Source: an uncultured Clostridia bacterium (lineage in GTDB: Bacteria; Bacillota; Clostridia; Christensenellales; Borkfalkiaceae). Taken from it: a DNA stretch of 55,244 nucleotides. Position numbers and translations under genes: made by a program. The notes under the pieces are model-generated. The model saw nothing but the letters and a program-made list of their open reading frames with translations. It had not been told where the DNA came from and made no database searches. The first letter of the stretch is position 1, and every line of letters begins with the position of its first letter. Where the stretch lies: positions 1 through 55,244 of the forward strand of contig CALVIN010000008.1 of assembly GCA_944330115.1 (NCBI GenBank). The letters run 5' to 3'. Positions 7,233 through 16,176 of the stretch are shown here, one piece after another.

Positions 7233-8438
7233 TCACCGCACGCTGTCTATTTTTATATCGTACTCAACTTTTAAGGCGGGCAGAACGCTGCCCTTTATGT
7301 TCAAATAATCGTCGTAGTAATACATATACAGCATGCGCTCTGCGCCGAACAGATCGCACCCGCTGCCTTTACAGAAATCGAAGAGTGAGTCCATTCTATC
7401 ACGCACGGTTTGGGCGACTGAGAGCAGCACTTCATCTGGCACGAGGTGCGAGTTTGCGCTGCCCTCCGCCGCGGGGCGGCTGGACGAGGACTGCACGTTG
7501 GCAAGCGCGCTGTAAGAAAGTTTAAGCACGGGCACGCCGCTTTGCACCTCTAAAGAGGCGCCGCCCGAATTGTTTTTTAGCCCCACGGTAAAATTTTCGC
7601 CATTGCAGACGGCGTTGACCACGGCGTGCCTTATATTGCTGCGAATGAGGTTTAAGGCGAAGGTCTGCTCCTCGGTGAGCACGCCGGCAAACGCGCCGCC
7701 CGCAAACGCCGCGCACCGCTTGCAGGTAAATTCGGCGGCGCTCTCCGCACTCTTTGACGAGCCGCCCCCGCCAGAACTTCCCGAGCCGCCCGACGCCGAG
7801 GCGGTGGTCGTGCCGCCGCTTGCGCCCGAGCCGTACTCAACATAGGGCATATACGCCGCGTTCGAGGGCGAACCCGCGTCCTGCGCGAGCAGCTTTAAGT
7901 TTACCGTGGAGGCGATAGCCGAATTTTTGAGCTCGTCCGACATGGCGCGCTGTATCGCCGAGGACGACATGCCGCCATCTGCAGGCTTTTGACCAAGCAG
8001 CTCCTGCGCGCTGCCGCCGCACATCGCCACGAGCGCCGTCAACGGAACGTAGTCGTTGCGGTAAAAATAGTCGAGCACGGTGAGGAGATCGCGCTGCCCG
8101 CAACTTTCGCCGAGCACTACGAGGTTGCAGAACACAAGCTTGGGATAGAAGCCCGTTTTGGCGTTTATATCGGCAATCGCCTCGGCAACGGTGGCGCCGC
8201 TGCCCGTGACCTGAGTGTATGAGGCGCTTCCCCCTCCCTGCGCGGGCGTGGGTATGGCGGCCTGCGCGGTGACGTCGTACCCCTCCTCCGTGACGTCGAT
8301 GCCCACCGCCACCACTATTGAAGTTTTGTGTATATCCACCAGGCCGAAATCGGTGGTGAAGAACAGAAAGAGCATGGCCGCAATCAAAAGTATATACGCG
8401 GCGCGCGCGGCCGCCTGCAGGCGCGATTTTTTTTGCAT
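7233..8438 (-). CDS. gerC: Spore germinant receptor subunit C (Ger(x)C family)
   Basis: A 401-residue Ger(x)C protein, the C subunit of a GerA-type nutrient germinant receptor in the spore inner membrane. The N-terminal domain shows the family's VAVGIDVTEEGYDVTAQ segment near residue 43 and the C-terminal domain follows an ordinary AALKVEYDI-type end. Two oddities: the usual lipobox cysteine is missing, the N-terminus being a plain hydrophobic anchor (residues 12-28); and there is a Ser/Gly/Ala-rich linker at about residues 202-235. Last gene of the gerA-gerB-gerC run, 159 bases after gerB, with a GGGGTAAATC ribosome-binding site. Confidence 0.85.
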   Translation of the reverse strand: MQKKSRLQAAARAAYILLIAAMLFLFFTTDFGLVDIHKTSIVVAVGIDVTEEGYDVTAQAAIPTPAQGGGSASYTQVTGSGATVAEAIADINAKTGFYPKLVFCNLVVLGESCGQRDLLTVLDYFYRNDYVPLTALVAMCGGSAQELLGQKPADGGMSSSAIQRAMSDELKNSAIASTVNLKLLAQDAGSPSNAAYMPYVEYGSGASGGTTTASASGGSGSSGGGGSSKSAESAAEFTCKRCAAFAGGAFAGVLTEEQTFALNLIRSNIRHAVVNAVCNGENFTVGLKNNSGGASLEVQSGVPVLKLSYSALANVQSSSSRPAAEGSANSHLVPDEVLLSVAQTVRDRMDSLFDFCKGSGCDLFGAERMLYMYYYDDYLNIKGSVLPALKVEYDIKIDSVR

Positions 8439-8597
8439 GATTTACCCCGCTTGTTTTGCGCTTTTGGCGCTGTTTTGCGCCTTTAAAGCAATATTTTTGC
8501 GCCGTTGGCGCGCATATGTAATTTGCCGCACATGCGCATGCCCTGAATGGCAGCTATGTACGCCCCGAACGGGGCTGTCATTTTAAGAGGGCGGCAT

Positions 8598-9758
8598 TTA
8601 GCCGGAAGGCGGGCGGCCTGCCTTTTTGCCCGTTCCGCCGCTCACCTTGCCGTTAGCCCCTCCGCCCATTCCGCGCTTTAGCGCCCACACGAGGGGCGGC
8701 AACACAAAGGCGAAGAGCACGAACACTATCCACAGAAATCTGCCGAACGCCTCCTGCACGACGAGGTAGCTGTTGTTGAACGCGATGAGCACGGCAAGCA
8801 GCACGGCATTTATTGCAACCGAGGCGACCGCCGAGGCGGGGCTTGCGCTCCTGCCCTTTGACTGCTCCTTGCCGAGCGCGCCGCACACGCAGGTGACCGA
8901 GAGCTGGATATAGAAGGCGAGCGCGAAGAGCATGCATATCTCCACGGCATACACGGCGATGAGGTCGACGCGGCCGACTATGGAGAGGGCGCTGAAAAAT
9001 ATTGCCATTTTGCTTATGGCGAAGTATTGATCGGGCGAGAGCACGGAGAATATGCTGTAAAAGAGCACCAAAAAGAGCAGCACGACGAGCGCGGAGAGCG
9101 CATAGCTGAGCGTTATTTTCAGGCTGTCGCCCTTTTTATATCTGAACCTGCCCATGAGCATGAGCATCATGGCGCCGTCGGTGAAGTTATACAGCGAAAA
9201 GCGCGCGCCCGAAAATACCGACGAGGCCGAAGTTGTGCGCAGCACGGGCAGCAGCCAGCCGACGTTTGCCTCTCCGACGGACATTGCAAACAGCACTATA
9301 AGAGATATGCCCATGAGCGGCAGGGCAATATCTGCCACCCTGCCTGCGTTTTTAAGCCCCTTTGCGCCCGCATACACCGAAAAGACGAAGAAGGGCAAAA
9401 AGGTTATGAGGGCGGGAATGGTATCGTAGAATATTGCCTGCACGAACAGCTTTTGACTGAACATGGGCAGTACCGCCGCCAGCGCGAAGAAGAGCGCGAA
9501 CAGCCAGCAGAGCACCTTTGAAGCGGCTTTGCCGAGCACCCCCTCTATGAGCGCGAAGAAGGTTTTATCTGTCTTTGAGCAGGCGAACGCCACCGCCCAC
9601 ACCGCCGCCACCTGCAGCACATACACGATGAGCGCGGGCAGCCAGAGGTCGCCGCCGCAGTAGTACGAAAGCTCCGCGGGCATCATAAGCAGCTTGCCCG
9701 CCGCTGTGTAGGCGGCCATTATAAAGCACACCTGACGGGTGCACAGCTGATCAGTCAT
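8598..9758 (-). CDS. gerB: Spore germinant receptor subunit B (endospore permease)
   Basis: About 386 residues from the ATG at 9758 (MTDQLCTRQ), chosen because GGAGGTGAAG stands just upstream; the upstream in-frame ATG at 9800 lies deep in gerA. About ten transmembrane segments give the APC-superfamily spore permease layout of GerAB-type subunits, which are thought to bind the germinant. It overlaps the end of gerA by eight bases (gerA stop at 9751-9753), so the two are translationally coupled. The C-terminus is a short Gly/Lys-rich tail. Confidence 0.88.
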   Translation of the reverse strand: MTDQLCTRQVCFIMAAYTAAGKLLMMPAELSYYCGGDLWLPALIVYVLQVAAVWAVAFACSKTDKTFFALIEGVLGKAASKVLCWLFALFFALAAVLPMFSQKLFVQAIFYDTIPALITFLPFFVFSVYAGAKGLKNAGRVADIALPLMGISLIVLFAMSVGEANVGWLLPVLRTTSASSVFSGARFSLYNFTDGAMMLMLMGRFRYKKGDSLKITLSYALSALVVLLFLVLFYSIFSVLSPDQYFAISKMAIFFSALSIVGRVDLIAVYAVEICMLFALAFYIQLSVTCVCGALGKEQSKGRSASPASAVASVAINAVLLAVLIAFNNSYLVVQEAFGRFLWIVFVLFAFVLPPLVWALKRGMGGGANGKVSGGTGKKAGRPPSG

Positions 9759-11247
9759 CTTCACCTCCGCGCGGCTCCTTTGCCGCTTGCTTGTCATCAT
9801 TGCCGCCCTTATTATCTCCGCCGCCCGCTTTGCGCCTGAAGCGCACCTTATTTTTGCCCTTGAGCGCGGCGGGGCGGGTGGAAAGCGAGAACATATCGCG
9901 CTTTAACAGCCCGTCCGACATATCGTGCGGGATGAGCGGCGAAAAGGGCGCCAGGATGGGCACGCCGTAGGCCTGTTCGGTCACGAGGTAGCACATTAAA
10001 AGGCAGATAAAGAGTATTATGCCGAAGGTGCCTATGCTGCCCGCTATTATCAGAAATATCCAGCGCAGCGTGGCGGTAGTTTCGACTAGGTCTGGCACGA
10101 CATACAGGCATATCGCCGAAAAGGCGACTATTATTATTGCGGGCGTGGAGATTATGCCGGCGTTGACCGCCGTTTCACCCAATACGAGGGCGCCCACTAT
10201 GGATATTGCGAGGCCGACGTACTTGGGCATGCGGATAGACGCCTCGTTGAGCACCTCCAAAACGAAGAGCGTTAAAAACATCTCTATGCTGGGCGAGAGT
10301 GGCAGGCCGGAGACAGAGCTTGAGATATTTAAAAGCAGTTTAAATGGTATGAGCTGCAGTTTGAACAGCTGCGCCGCCACATACACGGCGGGCAGAAGTA
10401 TGCCCACCACCACCGCCACCGCGCGAAGAAAACGCAGAATGGTTGCGCGGTAAGAGGAGATGAAGTAATCTTCGGACGACTGGAAGTCCTCGACGAGCAT
10501 ATAGGGCACGGTGAGCGCGATGGGCGAGCCGTCTACAAGTATGCCCACCCTGCCCTCGGCAAGTTTTGCGCAGAAGATATCGGGCTTTTCGCAGGTGGCG
10601 CAGCGCTTGAACAGCGAGCGCGGGCGGGAGGATACGAACCTGCCCACATATGAGGAATCGGCGACTACGTCTATCTCGTTGGCAGCTATCTGCGCGGCGA
10701 GTTTTTTGGGAATTTCATTGTTACACACATCAGCAAGGTAGCATATGGTTACGGCCGTATCCGAGCGCTTGCCCGTGCGCACGGTATCCAGCCGCAGGTC
10801 GGGCGACTTTAAGCGCTTGCGCACGAGCGCGCAGTTTATCTTTATATCCTCGGTGAAGCCCTCGCGCGGGCCCTTTACGGCTATCTGCGTGGGCGGCTCG
10901 GCAACAGCCCTTCCGGGCGGCTTGGTGAGACCTATCGAAAAGAGCTCGTCGCAGCCGTCGGTCAAAAGTACGGCGCTGCCGTAGGAGATCTCCTTTATGG
11001 CGGAGGGGATATCCACCTCCTTTACCTCCGGCGAGGCGAGTATGGCGCGCACCTCGGCTGCGCCTGCCTCCTTCCCCGCTTTGGCGAGCGGCTTTACCAC
11101 GAGTTCGCCGAGCTGAGCCTTTTCGACGAGCCCGTCGACGTATATGAGCGCGAACTTTTTGCCCGCCGCCGAGGAAAATTCGTATGTTATGACGTCCGCC
11201 GAAACGAGCACGTCCTTTATTGCCTCTATGCCTTTATTCAGCTGCAT
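9751..11247 (-). CDS. gerA: Spore germinant receptor subunit A
   Basis: About 498 residues of the GerA family. A soluble N-terminal region (1-240) of two subdomains includes the characteristic VDGLVEK, LLTDGCDELFSIG and VRGPREGFTEDI-like (here VKGPREGFTEDI) motifs. Then comes GRVGILVDGSPIALTVPY and about five C-terminal membrane segments with the conserved LPLSPSIEMFLTLF loop. The last 50 residues are a basic/Gly-rich tail. The ATG at 11247 is chosen by homology to the family start; the longer in-frame ATG has no support. No clear ribosome-binding site is visible. First gene of the operon. Confidence 0.9.
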   Translation of the reverse strand: MQLNKGIEAIKDVLVSADVITYEFSSAAGKKFALIYVDGLVEKAQLGELVVKPLAKAGKEAGAAEVRAILASPEVKEVDIPSAIKEISYGSAVLLTDGCDELFSIGLTKPPGRAVAEPPTQIAVKGPREGFTEDIKINCALVRKRLKSPDLRLDTVRTGKRSDTAVTICYLADVCNNEIPKKLAAQIAANEIDVVADSSYVGRFVSSRPRSLFKRCATCEKPDIFCAKLAEGRVGILVDGSPIALTVPYMLVEDFQSSEDYFISSYRATILRFLRAVAVVVGILLPAVYVAAQLFKLQLIPFKLLLNISSSVSGLPLSPSIEMFLTLFVLEVLNEASIRMPKYVGLAISIVGALVLGETAVNAGIISTPAIIIVAFSAICLYVVPDLVETTATLRWIFLIIAGSIGTFGIILFICLLMCYLVTEQAYGVPILAPFSPLIPHDMSDGLLKRDMFSLSTRPAALKGKNKVRFRRKAGGGDNKGGNDDKQAAKEPRGGEDD

Positions 11248-11278
11248 ACAACTATTATCTGCGATAAGAGAAGTTTTT

Positions 11279-11306
11279 ATTATAATAAAACCGGCCCGCC
11301 CGTCAA
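11279..11306 (-). promoter_or_regulatory. Sigma-A-like promoter of the ger operon
   Basis: In the minus direction TTGACG (11306-11301), 16-base spacer, TATAAT (11284-11279), 32 bases upstream of the gerA ATG. This resembles a vegetative promoter rather than a sigma-G type, which is unexpected for germinant receptor genes. Confidence 0.6.
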
Positions 11307-11360
11307 AGGCGCATTTTGCGCGCCGCACATATCTGCCCTGCCGCACTTTGCGGCGGGAAA

Positions 11361-11389
11361 TTGACAACGGCGGCGCAAAGTGGTAATAT
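11361..11389 (+). promoter_or_regulatory. Promoter of the DNA glycosylase operon
   Basis: TTGACA (11361-11366), 17-base spacer, TAATAT (11384-11389), about 40 bases before the ATG at 11431. Divergent from the ger promoter. Confidence 0.8.
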
Positions 11390-11430
11390 CTTTTAAGCGG
11401 AAAGATTTTTCCGCACACGGAGAGTTACAT

Positions 11431-12252
11431 ATGACGATAGAGTACGAAAGCCGCTATTTTTCGCCGCGCGACACGCTGGAGTGCGGGCAGATATTCAGGT
11501 TTACCCCCTTTGAGGAGGGATATAAGGTATTTTCGCAGGATAAGGCCTGCTACGTATATACGCGGGGCGATATAACTTACATAGAGTGCGACGACAGGGA
11601 CTATTTTTACAACTTTTTTGACCTTGCACGCGACTATTCGGCGATAAACGAGAGGGCGAAGAGCTACAACGTGCCGCTGCTTACGCGCGGCGCGGAGCGG
11701 GGCGCGGGACTGCGCCTTTTGAACCAGAGCGCCGAGGAGATGATATACTCATTTATAATATCGCAGAACAACAACATTCCGCGCATAAAGGGAATAATAG
11801 AGCGCATATGCCGCGCGCTCGGCGAAGAGCGCGAGTTTTTGGGGGAGAAGTACTACGCCTTCCCCTCCTCCGCCGCATTGGCAGGCGCGGGCACGCAGTT
11901 TTATAAGGGCATAGGCGCGGGCTACCGCGACGAATACCTTGCAAAAACTTCGGCAAGGATAAAAGACGAGGGCATAGATATGCTGTATGCCCTGCCCACG
12001 CCCGAACTTAAAAAGCGGCTTTTGACATATACGGGAATAGGCCCCAAAGTTGCCGACTGTATAAGCCTGTTCGGCTTTGCGCGCAGGGAGTGCTTCCCCG
12101 TGGATACCTGGATAGAGAAGCTGTATCACGACGACTTTGGCGGAACGCTTAAAGACAGAAACAAGATAAACGCTTATTTTTGCGGGCTGTTCGGCGATGA
12201 CGCCGGATATATGCAGCAATACCTCTTTTACGCAAAGAGGGAAAATTTATAG
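11431..12252 (+). CDS. ogg: 8-oxoguanine DNA glycosylase/AP lyase (OGG1-type)
   Basis: About 273 residues, started at the ATG at 11431 behind GGAGAG. The protein removes oxidised guanine from DNA. The helix-hairpin-helix GPD motif is clear: GIGPKVADCISLFGF near residue 212, with the lyase Lys in GPKVADC as in human OGG1 VGTKVADC, followed by FPVDTWIEK supplying the catalytic Asp. The N-terminal LECGQIFRF resembles the OGG N domain and SQNNNIPRI matches the helical core. Length suits Clostridial OGG. It is followed after 33 bases by the phospholipase-like gene, probably co-transcribed. Confidence 0.88.
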   Translation: MTIEYESRYFSPRDTLECGQIFRFTPFEEGYKVFSQDKACYVYTRGDITYIECDDRDYFYNFFDLARDYSAINERAKSYNVPLLTRGAERGAGLRLLNQSAEEMIYSFIISQNNNIPRIKGIIERICRALGEEREFLGEKYYAFPSSAALAGAGTQFYKGIGAGYRDEYLAKTSARIKDEGIDMLYALPTPELKKRLLTYTGIGPKVADCISLFGFARRECFPVDTWIEKLYHDDFGGTLKDRNKINAYFCGLFGDDAGYMQQYLFYAKRENL

Positions 12253-12285
12253 CCGTTTTTGGGTAAAATAGTGTAAGGGGGAGAT

Positions 12286-12960
12286 ATGCCTGACTACTTT
12301 ACACACTACATCGGCGCGCGGCTGATATATGCAAGGTTGGAAGAAAAATATTGCAAAATTATTGCAAAAGACAGGGCGCTGTACCTTTTGGGCGCGCAAG
12401 GCGGCGACGTGTTCTTTTTTTACGGCCTGAGCTACAAACACAACGCGGGCAGGATATTGCACAGAATGGACGCGCGCGGGCTGTTTGAAAAACTTAAGGA
12501 GGGCAACGCGGCCTACTGCGCGGGCTGGGCGACGCACTACGCACTCGACTGCACGATACACCCGCTCGTATATGCCTATGAGCGCGAACACAAGGGCGCA
12601 TTTTTGCACCAGCGGTACGAGCGCGACCTGGGGCTTTATATAAGCAGGCGGTGCGGCGAGCGGCGGATGATACTGCCCAAAGACAGCGTGATGGCCTGCA
12701 CCCCCGCCGTGTGCGACAGCGTTAAAAAGGTACTGCCGTACATCACCGCGGCGGGCACGGCGAGCTGCCTTAAAAGGCACTTTGCCTACACTTTGAGGCA
12801 GTTCAGGGCAAAGAAACAGCGGTTTGAGCTTGACTGCGACTTTGCCGCGGCATACTCCGCCTTTTTGAACGCGCTCGATTTTGGCGCCGACGCCGTGAGG
12901 TGCGCGCTTGACGGCGACATAAGAGAGGAAATATTCAACAAGAGCTTTTTACAGAAATAA
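12286..12960 (+). CDS. Zinc-dependent phospholipase C-like protein
   Basis: A 224-residue protein of the zinc-dependent phospholipase C/S1-P1 nuclease-like fold, recognised by the N-terminal MPDYFTHYIGAR and the spaced histidines and aspartates expected to bind zinc: GAQGGDVFFF, KHNAGRILH and GWATHYALDCTIHPLVY. It has no signal peptide, so it is probably cytoplasmic, unlike clostridial alpha-toxin. Ribosome-binding site AGGGGGAG. The true substrate is unknown. A related gene begins at 55,125. Confidence 0.8.
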   Translation: MPDYFTHYIGARLIYARLEEKYCKIIAKDRALYLLGAQGGDVFFFYGLSYKHNAGRILHRMDARGLFEKLKEGNAAYCAGWATHYALDCTIHPLVYAYEREHKGAFLHQRYERDLGLYISRRCGERRMILPKDSVMACTPAVCDSVKKVLPYITAAGTASCLKRHFAYTLRQFRAKKQRFELDCDFAAAYSAFLNALDFGADAVRCALDGDIREEIFNKSFLQK

Positions 12961-12993
12961 GTTTTTTGAGAGCTGAAAATATTTTGATTTTTA

Positions 12994-13039
12994 AATATGC
13001 CGCCCGCGCGCAAAAAGTTTTGCGCGCGGGCGGCATATT
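12994..13039. terminator. Bidirectional terminator, 22-bp stem
   Basis: Nearly perfect palindrome: 12994-13015 pairs with 13018-13039 around a two-base centre. It separates the convergent phospholipase-like gene and spoIVFB. Confidence 0.85.
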
Positions 13040-13117
13040 ATGTATTATTGCATTATTTTAATGGGCGCGACACTTTGGGCGGGCTATGCGGCACGGCGCA
13101 TGGCGCTTTAAGGCTGC

Positions 13118-13915
13118 TCACTTTGGCGGGAAGATGCTGCCGTATATGCTCTGCGATGAAAATCCGCGCAGAAATTCGTCCTGCGTGACCTCCTCCCCCT
13201 CGGGCGTGCGGAAGATGACATACTTCTTTTCGTCCAGAAAGCGCACGGCGCGGCGATATGTGAGCGAGCGGTCGGCGAGCACATACTTCACCTCCAACCC
13301 GCGGCGGAGGCGCTTGCGCTCGGAATAATTTATCTTGCAGCCGACGGGCGGCTTGGTAAAGGCCGAACACAGCAAAAAAATGCCGAAGGCTATGCAGTTT
13401 GCGCCCATATCCGTAAAGAAAAAGAGGCTTGCCACGGCGAGCGCCAAAATTACGGTGACGGCGCGCAGCGCAATACCCGCCGCCTTGGGCGGCACCGCTC
13501 TTTCGAGCAAACAGCGGGCTATCCTGCCGCCGTCGAGCGGGTAGGCGGGCAGCATGTTTATTGCAAAAGTCACGGCGTTGGCCGTCATTACCGTATCGGT
13601 GTAGGCGTAAGTTTCCGGCCAGAACCACCACAGACCTGCGAGCGCCACGCATATGGCGGCGTTCACCGCAGGGCCCGCAAGCGCCAACTTTACCTCGTCG
13701 GCTGGGGAGATGCCCTCTATTTCGCACTCGGCGGCGGCGCCGTAGGGCATGAGTTTTACCTTTTCGCACGAAAAGCCCATGCCGCGCGCGCAAAAAATAT
13801 GACCGCACTCGTGTGCAAGCGCGGTCAGGGTGTATATTATGAATATTGGCAGCCCGCCGAATATCGCCGACGCTATGCCCGCCGCGAAGAACAGCGGATG
13901 TATGCTTATTTTCAC
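13118..13915 (-). CDS. spoIVFB: Sporulation site-2 protease SpoIVFB
   Basis: A 265-residue M50 intramembrane metalloprotease. The zinc site HECGH is near residue 35 in a membrane segment and the second motif NMLPAYPLDGGR near residue 122 supplies the third ligand. About six membrane segments are followed by a soluble CBS-like C-terminal region. In Bacillus, SpoIVFB cleaves pro-sigma-K in the mother cell. The assignment rests on the motifs, the size and the adjacent SpoIVFA-like gene 54 bases upstream. Confidence 0.88.
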   Translation of the reverse strand: MKISIHPLFFAAGIASAIFGGLPIFIIYTLTALAHECGHIFCARGMGFSCEKVKLMPYGAAAECEIEGISPADEVKLALAGPAVNAAICVALAGLWWFWPETYAYTDTVMTANAVTFAINMLPAYPLDGGRIARCLLERAVPPKAAGIALRAVTVILALAVASLFFFTDMGANCIAFGIFLLCSAFTKPPVGCKINYSERKRLRRGLEVKYVLADRSLTYRRAVRFLDEKKYVIFRTPEGEEVTQDEFLRGFSSQSIYGSIFPPK

Positions 13916-13969
13916 CGTGCCTTTGCCCTCTGTGTGCCCATATATGCCCTTTGCGCAGCTAAAAAACTT

Positions 13970-14722
13970 TTACTGCGGCGTATCGGCCGTGTTCCAAACG
14001 GGGAGCGCGCCCGTGAGCGTGTAGCAATTTAATAGCTCGCCGTCGTTATACATGGATACCGACACCTGGTTTGAGCCGTTGGAATAGCCCACGGGTATGT
14101 TGCCCGCCACCTCGTCGCCGACGGAGTAATACACGTTTGTGAGGCCGCTTATTATGGTGCGGAACACCGAGGTGTGCGCCACCTCCACCGAGTAGGTGCC
14201 GTCTGCCGACTGAGTAACGGAAGCCACCTCGCCATCGGCCACGGGATATACCGCGCCCTCGCCCGTAAAGGTTATAACGCCTCCCGCCGACACGCTTACC
14301 TCGGCATCGGAGAGCTCGGAGACGACGGGATAGAGCTCAAATTCGGAATAGGCGGCCTCTGTGGGCGTCTCGGTGGTGAGGCCGACGATAAAGGAATTTA
14401 TGGCGCTGTTTGGCATGAACACGTTGGTGAGGAAGATGCCTATTGCCAGAAGGCAGGCGGCGGCCACCTCGATTATGAGTATCTTGCCCGACTTATCGGC
14501 AAGAGTGGCGGCAAACGCGCCCTTTTCGGCCTTGGGCGGGACGGTGAGATCCTCTGCATACACATAGTCGCCCATGCGCTCATTCACGCTGTCCACCACC
14601 TGCTCCTTTAAAGTTTCATCGTCCTTTTCGCCCTTCTTTTTGAATATGGGCTTCTTTTTTACCACGTTCACGGTGCTGACGGGGACCTCAAGCATCTGAG
14701 CGTATTCCAGTTCCTGATCCAT
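13970..14722 (-). CDS. spoIVFA: SpoIVFA-like membrane-anchored LytM-domain protein
   Basis: About 250 residues from the ATG at 14722 (MDQELEYAQML), supported by GGAGGG seven bases upstream. A cytoplasmic N-terminal region with Lys/Asp-rich stretches precedes one membrane span (ILIIEVAAACLLAIGIF region, about residues 93-115). The outside region ends in an M23/LytM-type beta domain (VYPVADGEVASV, then YSVEVAHTS and VYYSVGDEV), without the full set of zinc ligands. This is the layout of SpoIVFA, which holds and inhibits SpoIVFB. A SpoIIQ-like role is less likely given the neighbour. Confidence 0.78.
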   Translation of the reverse strand: MDQELEYAQMLEVPVSTVNVVKKKPIFKKKGEKDDETLKEQVVDSVNERMGDYVYAEDLTVPPKAEKGAFAATLADKSGKILIIEVAAACLLAIGIFLTNVFMPNSAINSFIVGLTTETPTEAAYSEFELYPVVSELSDAEVSVSAGGVITFTGEGAVYPVADGEVASVTQSADGTYSVEVAHTSVFRTIISGLTNVYYSVGDEVAGNIPVGYSNGSNQVSVSMYNDGELLNCYTLTGALPVWNTADTPQ

Positions 14723-14935
14723 ATTTATACCCTCCGAGATGATTTTGTGAGAATGACGGCAGGCCCTATATGCCCGCCTTTTTTGTGTATACCCTAATTT
14801 ATGCCGCGGCAACGCCGCATAGAACGGCGGCGCGCGCAAAAAATTTGTTTGATTTTGGCGGGAGCGATTTTCGGCCGCTTGAACAGGCAAAATATCGGCG
14901 TCTGCACATGCGGCAGGGCGGCTTTGAGGTTTACG

Positions 14936-15007
14936 GTTTATGTATGATTTGCAGTTTATATGTGATTTGCAGTTTGCATATGATTTGCGGTTTATATAAA
15001 ATGACCC
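14936..15007 (+). repeat. 18-bp tandem repeat, about four copies
   Basis: Units at 14936-14953, 14954-14971, 14972-14989 and a diverged 14990-15007, of the form GTTTAtrTRTGATTTGCA. No spacers, so not a CRISPR. Confidence 0.8.
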
Positions 15008-15018
15008 GCATAAAGCAC

Positions 15019-15051
15019 CCCGCGCGCGGCAGAAAATCTGCCGCGCGCGGG
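15019..15051 (-). terminator. Hairpin downstream of rsmA
   Basis: CCCGCGCGCGGCAGA (15019-15033) pairs perfectly with 15037-15051. The minus-strand T-tract after it is weak. Confidence 0.55.
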
Positions 15052-15120
15052 TAGTTTTATGCACTTTAATTTGGTATGCACCTTGCGGCGCATTGCCTTT
15101 AATATTTTAATTTTGCGCCG

Positions 15121-15963
15121 TCACTTTATGCCCTCTTCAAAGAAGTAGTCGGCGAGGGCGGCGAATTGGTTTGGCGAGAGCTGTTCGCCGCGCACCTTTG
15201 CATCGTGGCCGCAGGCAGAGAGGGCCGCGCCCGCGGCGGCGCGGGATATGCCGAACGTCTGCATGAGGTTATTTTCGAACGTCTTGCGGCGGGAGGCGAA
15301 GGCGGCGCGCACTACCTTTTTATAGAGGGCCGCGTCCTTTACGCGCACGTTGCCCTCGGCGATATCTATGCGCACGACGGCGCTATCTACATTGGGGCGG
15401 GGATAGAACATTGTGCGGGGCACGCGCCTTACTATTTTGCACACGCCGCGCAGCGCTATGTTTGCCGTGACCGCGCCGTATTCGGCCGTGCCCGCCTGCG
15501 CGCAGAAGCGCTCCGCCACCTCCTCCTGCACCATTACGGTGAGCGAGAGGCACTTTTTTGAGCGCTCGATAAACTGCATTACGAGGGGCGTGGTTATATA
15601 GTATGGAAGGTTGGCGATGACGATGTAGGGCGGCATGGTGCGCTCGAACTCCTCCATGTTTACGCGGGAGAAGTCGCGGAACACCACCTCGGCATTGTCT
15701 ACCCCCGCGAGCGTTACGGCGAGCACGGGGGCGAGCTCCCTGTCTATTTCAAACGCCACCACGCTCTTTGCGCGGGCGGCTATGGCCTTTGTGAGCGTGC
15801 CCGCGCCGCAGCCTATCTCTACCACCGTGCTGTTTTTATCGGCGCCCGCGCCCTCGACTATGGAGGCGAGCAGGTTTTGATCGGTTATGAAGTTTTGGCC
15901 GAACTGCTTTTTGAATTTGAAGCCCTGTGAGGCGAGCACCTCGCTGACCTTGTTTTCTTCCAT
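15121..15963 (-). CDS. rsmA: 16S rRNA (adenine1518/1519-N6)-dimethyltransferase RsmA (KsgA)
   Basis: A 280-residue methyltransferase that dimethylates two adenines in the 3' end of 16S rRNA. Seen: FGQNFITDQNLL near residue 20, SAM motif VEIGCGAGTLT near residue 48, and the catalytic NLPYYITTPL motif near residue 118. Length and motif order are normal. Ribosome-binding site AAGGT. It follows tatD by 213 bases that contain a GC-rich hairpin; metG-tatD-rsmA is a conserved Firmicutes order. The usual rnmV between tatD and rsmA is missing. Confidence 0.95.
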   Translation of the reverse strand: MEENKVSEVLASQGFKFKKQFGQNFITDQNLLASIVEGAGADKNSTVVEIGCGAGTLTKAIAARAKSVVAFEIDRELAPVLAVTLAGVDNAEVVFRDFSRVNMEEFERTMPPYIVIANLPYYITTPLVMQFIERSKKCLSLTVMVQEEVAERFCAQAGTAEYGAVTANIALRGVCKIVRRVPRTMFYPRPNVDSAVVRIDIAEGNVRVKDAALYKKVVRAAFASRRKTFENNLMQTFGISRAAAGAALSACGHDAKVRGEQLSPNQFAALADYFFEEGIK

Positions 15964-16063
15964 AATTTACCTTGGCCGCGCCGCATAAACCGTGCGGGCG
16001 GGGAACATACTTTTTGTGTAAGGCGGGGCCGCGATGCCCACAGCCCTTACCTTACCAAAGAAC

Positions 16064-16092
16064 GGGGCGGCGGCAGTTTTTGCCGCCGCCCC
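16064..16092 (-). terminator. GC hairpin between tatD and rsmA
   Basis: GGGGCGGCGGCA (16064-16075), loop GTTTT, TGCCGCCGCCCC (16081-16092). Lacks a T-run on the minus strand, so it may be an mRNA processing or partial termination site. Confidence 0.45.
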
Positions 16093-16176
16093 TTGACATT
16101 ATTTTATATATATGCCGCATTTGCGGCGCAATCGTTCCGTATTTTCTTTGCGGCATGTATGCGCCGTCTGCGCCGC

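Larger units (their letters stand above)
14723..15120. other. Gene-free region between spoIVFA and rsmA
   Basis: Contains an 18-bp tandem repeat (see 14936-15007), a CCCGCGCGCGGCAGA hairpin that may terminate rsmA, and no convincing coding sequence. An in-frame extension of spoIVFA runs through it but has no start signal and crosses the repeat. Confidence 0.6.

Noticed and set aside
14936-15007. Tandem 18-bp units considered as a CRISPR array
   Set aside because: The units abut without spacers, are imperfect, and no cas gene is nearby.
13970-15064. Longer spoIVFA reading frame starting at 15064
   Set aside because: It crosses the tandem repeat and a terminator-like hairpin and has no ribosome-binding site, whereas the ATG at 14722 has GGAGGG at good spacing.
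16093-16115. Plus-strand TTGACA followed by TATATATA near 16,093
   Set aside because: It faces into tatD, which is on the other strand; the spacing is poor and no plus-strand gene follows.
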